NCBI RefSeq assembly: GCF_051020975.1
Contig: NW_027478161.1
Coordinates: forward strand, 25,828,001-25,892,000
DNA: 64,000 nucleotides
Reading direction: 5' to 3'
Source of the DNA: Osmia lignaria lignaria
Taxonomy: Eukaryota > Arthropoda > Insecta > Hymenoptera > Megachilidae
Shown here: positions 61,739 to 64,000 of the stretch, piece after piece
Layout: each line of letters opens with the position of its first letter
How positions within the stretch are numbered: the stretch's first letter is position 1
The notes under the pieces: generated by a model
What the model was told of the DNA's origin: nothing
What the model saw: only the letters and a program-made list of their open reading frames with translations
The model's database searches: none
Translations under genes and position numbers: made by a program

Positions 61739-64000
61739 TCAGATGCGTAGTTCTCGAGATATATCAAGATATTTAAAAGTTCCGAAGCCGCACCAACATA
61801 ATAGAGATACAGAAACACCGTGGCCCCTCTCTTTGAGATAACTCTGCACAATTGCGAGCTGCAAATGCCACTTCCAGCTTAGCTGTGCAGAAGAAGAACA
61901 ACAAGAAGAAGAAATATCTCGAAATATGTCCGTCAGGCCCCTTCCCTTGAGATAAATCTGCAAATATCTCGGAAACGAAGCGAGCTATGGCAAAATGTTA
62001 AGAGACCTTTTTTGTAGAGAATTAGGTTTCCTACTTTTTATGTTGTATGATATTTTTTGATCAGATGCGTAGTTCTCAAGATATATCAAGATATTTAAAA
62101 GTTCCGAAGCCGCACCAACATAATAGAGATACAGAAACACCGTGGCCCTTTCTTTGAGATAACTCTGCACTATTGCGAGCTGCAAATGCCACTTCGAGCT
62201 TAGCTGTGCAGAAGAAGAACAACAAGAAGAAGAAATATCTCGAAATATGTCCGTCAGATCCCTTCCCTTGAGATAAATCTGCAAATATCACGGAAACGAA
62301 GCGAGCTATGGCAAAATGTTAAGAGACCTTTTTTGTAGAGAATTAAGTTTCCTACTTTTTATCTTCTGTGATATTTTTTGATCAGATGCGTAGTTCTCGA
62401 GATATATCAAGATATTTAAAAGTTCCGAAGCCGCACCAACATAATAGAGATACAGAAACACCGTGGCCCCTTTCTTTGAGATAACTCTGCACTATTGCGA
62501 GCTGGAAATGCCACTTCCAGTTTAGCTGTGCAGAAGAGGAACAACAAGAAGAAGAAATATCTCGGAATATGTCCGTCAGGCCCCTTCCGTTGAGCTAAAT
62601 CTGCAAATATCTCGGAAACGATGCCAGCTATGGGAAAATGTTAAGAGACCTTTTTTGTAGAGAATTATGTTTCCTACAATTTATGTTCTATGATATTTTT
62701 TGATCAGAAGCGTAGTTTTCGAGATATATCGAGATATTTAAAAGTTCCAAAGCCGCACCAACATAATAGAGATACAGAAACACCGTGGCCCCTTTCTTTG
62801 AGATAACTCTGCACTATTGCGAGCTGCAAATGCCACTTCCAGCTTAGCTGTGCAGAAGAAGAACAACAAGAAGAAGAAATATTTCGAAATGTGTCCGTCA
62901 GGCCCCTTCCCTTGAGATAAATCTGCAAATATCTCGGAAACGAAGCGAGCTACGGCAAAATGTGAAGAGACCTTTTTTGTAGAAAATTCGGTTTCCTACT
63001 TTTTATGTTCTATGATATTTTTTGATCAGATGCGTAGTTCTCGAGATATATCAAGATATTTAAAAGTTCCGAAGCTGCACCAACATAATAGAGGTACAGA
63101 AACACCGTGGCCTCTTTCTTTGAGATAACTCTGCACTATTGCCAGCTGCAAATGCCACTTCCAGCTTAGCTGTGCAGAAGAGGAACAACAAGAAGAAGAA
63201 ATATCTCGGAATATGTCCGTCAGGCCCCTTCCGTTGAGCTAAATCTGCAAATATCTCGGAAACGAAGCGAGCTATGGCAAAATGTTAAGAGACCTTTTTT
63301 GTAGAGAATTAAGTTTCCTACTTTTTATGTTCTATGATATTTTTTGATCAGATGCGTAGTTCTCAAGATATATCAAGATATTTAAAAGTTCCGAAGCCGC
63401 ACCAACATAATAGAGATACAGAAACACCGTGGCCCCTTTCTTTGAGATAACTCTGCACTATTGCGAGCTGCAAATGCCACTTCGAGCTTAGCTGTGCAGA
63501 AGAAGAACAACAAGAAGAAGAAATATCTCGAAATATGTCCGTCAGACCCCTTCCCTTGAGATAAATCTGCAAATATCTCGGAAACGAAGCGAGCTATGGC
63601 AAAATGTTAAGAGACCTTTTTTGTAGAGAATTAAGTTTCCTACTTTTTATCTTCTATGATATTTTTTGATCAGATGCGTAGTTCTCGGGATATATCAAGA
63701 TATTTAAAAGTTCCGAAGCCGCACCAACATATTAGAGATACAGAAACACCGTGGCCCCTTTCTTTGAGATAACTCTGCACTATTGCGAGCTGCAAATGCC
63801 AGTTCGAGCTTAGCTGTGCAGAAGAAGCACAACAAGAACAAGAAATATCTCGGAATATGTCCGTCAGGCCCCTTCCCTTGAGCTAAATCTGCAAATATGT
63901 CGGAAACGATGCGAGATATGGCAAAACGTTAAGAGACCTTTTTTGTGGAGAATTAAGTATCCTACTTTTTATGTTCTATGATATTTTTGGATCAGATGCG
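61739..64000 (+). repeat. 16-monomer unit, copy 2, running off the right edge
   Basis: Seven full monomers plus the first nine bases of an eighth match 56588 onwards, up to GGATCAGATGCG at the last base, without a break. If the correspondence holds, the next bases outside the window should repeat 58850-59484, a near-identical monomer pair with ATGGAGATAC. The left join lies between 61670 and 61756: GGCAAAATG still follows 55301, while CTCGAG already follows 56588. Confidence 0.87.
63992..64000 (+). repeat. Partial satellite monomer at right edge
   Basis: These are the first nine bases, TCAGATGCG, of the next monomer. The preceding GGATCAG is the type II form. The array continues beyond the window. 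Confidence 0.9.

Larger units (their letters stand above)
1..64000. repeat. 322-bp satellite DNA array, head-to-tail, spanning the window
   Basis: Using the TCAGATGCG word (with variants) as the phase, I count 198 complete monomers from 247 to 63991, plus 246 bp of partial monomer on the left and 9 bp on the right. Twenty monomers differ from 322 bp: +1 at 891, 2180, 6683, 7328, 9261, 22141 and 38883; -6 at 3147; -1 at 17956, 27938, 29225, 34698, 44680, 45967, 48220, 50151, 52726, 56267, 56910 and 62061. All lie in the same orientation and no foreign sequence interrupts them. Adjacent monomers differ little: I count about ten differences between 247-568 and 569-890. Long homogeneous arrays of this kind form constitutive heterochromatin, often at centromeres, but the sequence alone does not prove that location. 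I do not recognise a named satellite family. Confidence 0.99.

Noticed and set aside
1..64000. CRISPR array
   Set aside because: The direct repetition has no unique spacers; the full 322 bp is repeated and spacing equals the unit itself.

Overview
The whole window is satellite DNA. A monomer of about 322 bp is repeated head-to-tail in one orientation from the first base to the last, with 198 complete copies between 247 and 63991 and partial copies at both ends. I see no protein-coding gene, RNA gene, transposon, CRISPR array or unique spacer. Such an array points to constitutive heterochromatin, possibly centromeric or pericentromeric, of a eukaryote. The AT-rich monomer with repeated TATCTCG/GAGATA-like words resembles satellites I associate with insects, but I do not recognise a named family, so the organism is a low-confidence guess.

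Monomers fall into three broad groups by diagnostic words. Type I (most copies) carries GAACAACAAGAAGAAG, CGAAATATG and ACGAAGCGAG. Type II (24.7-30.5 kb, 41.5-47.2 kb, 58.5-60.8 kb and the last monomer) carries GCACAACAAGAACAAG, CGGAATATG and GAGCTAAATC. Type III (47.6-63.3 kb) carries GAGGAACAACAAG and GATGCCAGCTATGGG. Only 20 of 198 monomers depart from 322 bp (seven of 323, twelve of 321, one of 316), a net of -11 bp that matches the measured span.

Layout. (1) 247-9905 is a higher-order repeat (HOR) of eight monomer variants (H-A-B-C-D-E-F-G, about 2.57 kb) in three versions, two enlarged by internal duplications. (2) 9906-14413 moves through a two-monomer and then a three-monomer HOR. 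(3) 12877-30584 and 30585-47326 are two tandem copies of one very large unit (17,708 and 16,742 bp; 55 and 52 monomers). They are virtually identical by eye and joined inside a chimeric monomer whose crossover maps to the 7-bp interval 30578-30584. Each copy holds smaller nested duplications of 3, 5 and 6 monomers. (4) 47327-64000 is a mosaic with two separate 6-monomer (about 1.93 kb) tandem duplications and a 16-monomer (5,151 bp) duplication that runs off the right edge.

Nothing here works together as a gene system. The information lies in the nested amplification history: duplications at the 1-, 2-, 3-, 5-, 6-, 8-, 16- and 52-monomer scale, hybrid monomers marking exchange points, and a repeated three-monomer (965-966 bp) gain or loss step. 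Within a monomer there is a perfect 24-base mirror repeat in an A/G-rich tract, an inverted repeat around TCGAGATATTT, and a 24/27 internal direct repeat that suggests the 322-bp unit grew from shorter ones.
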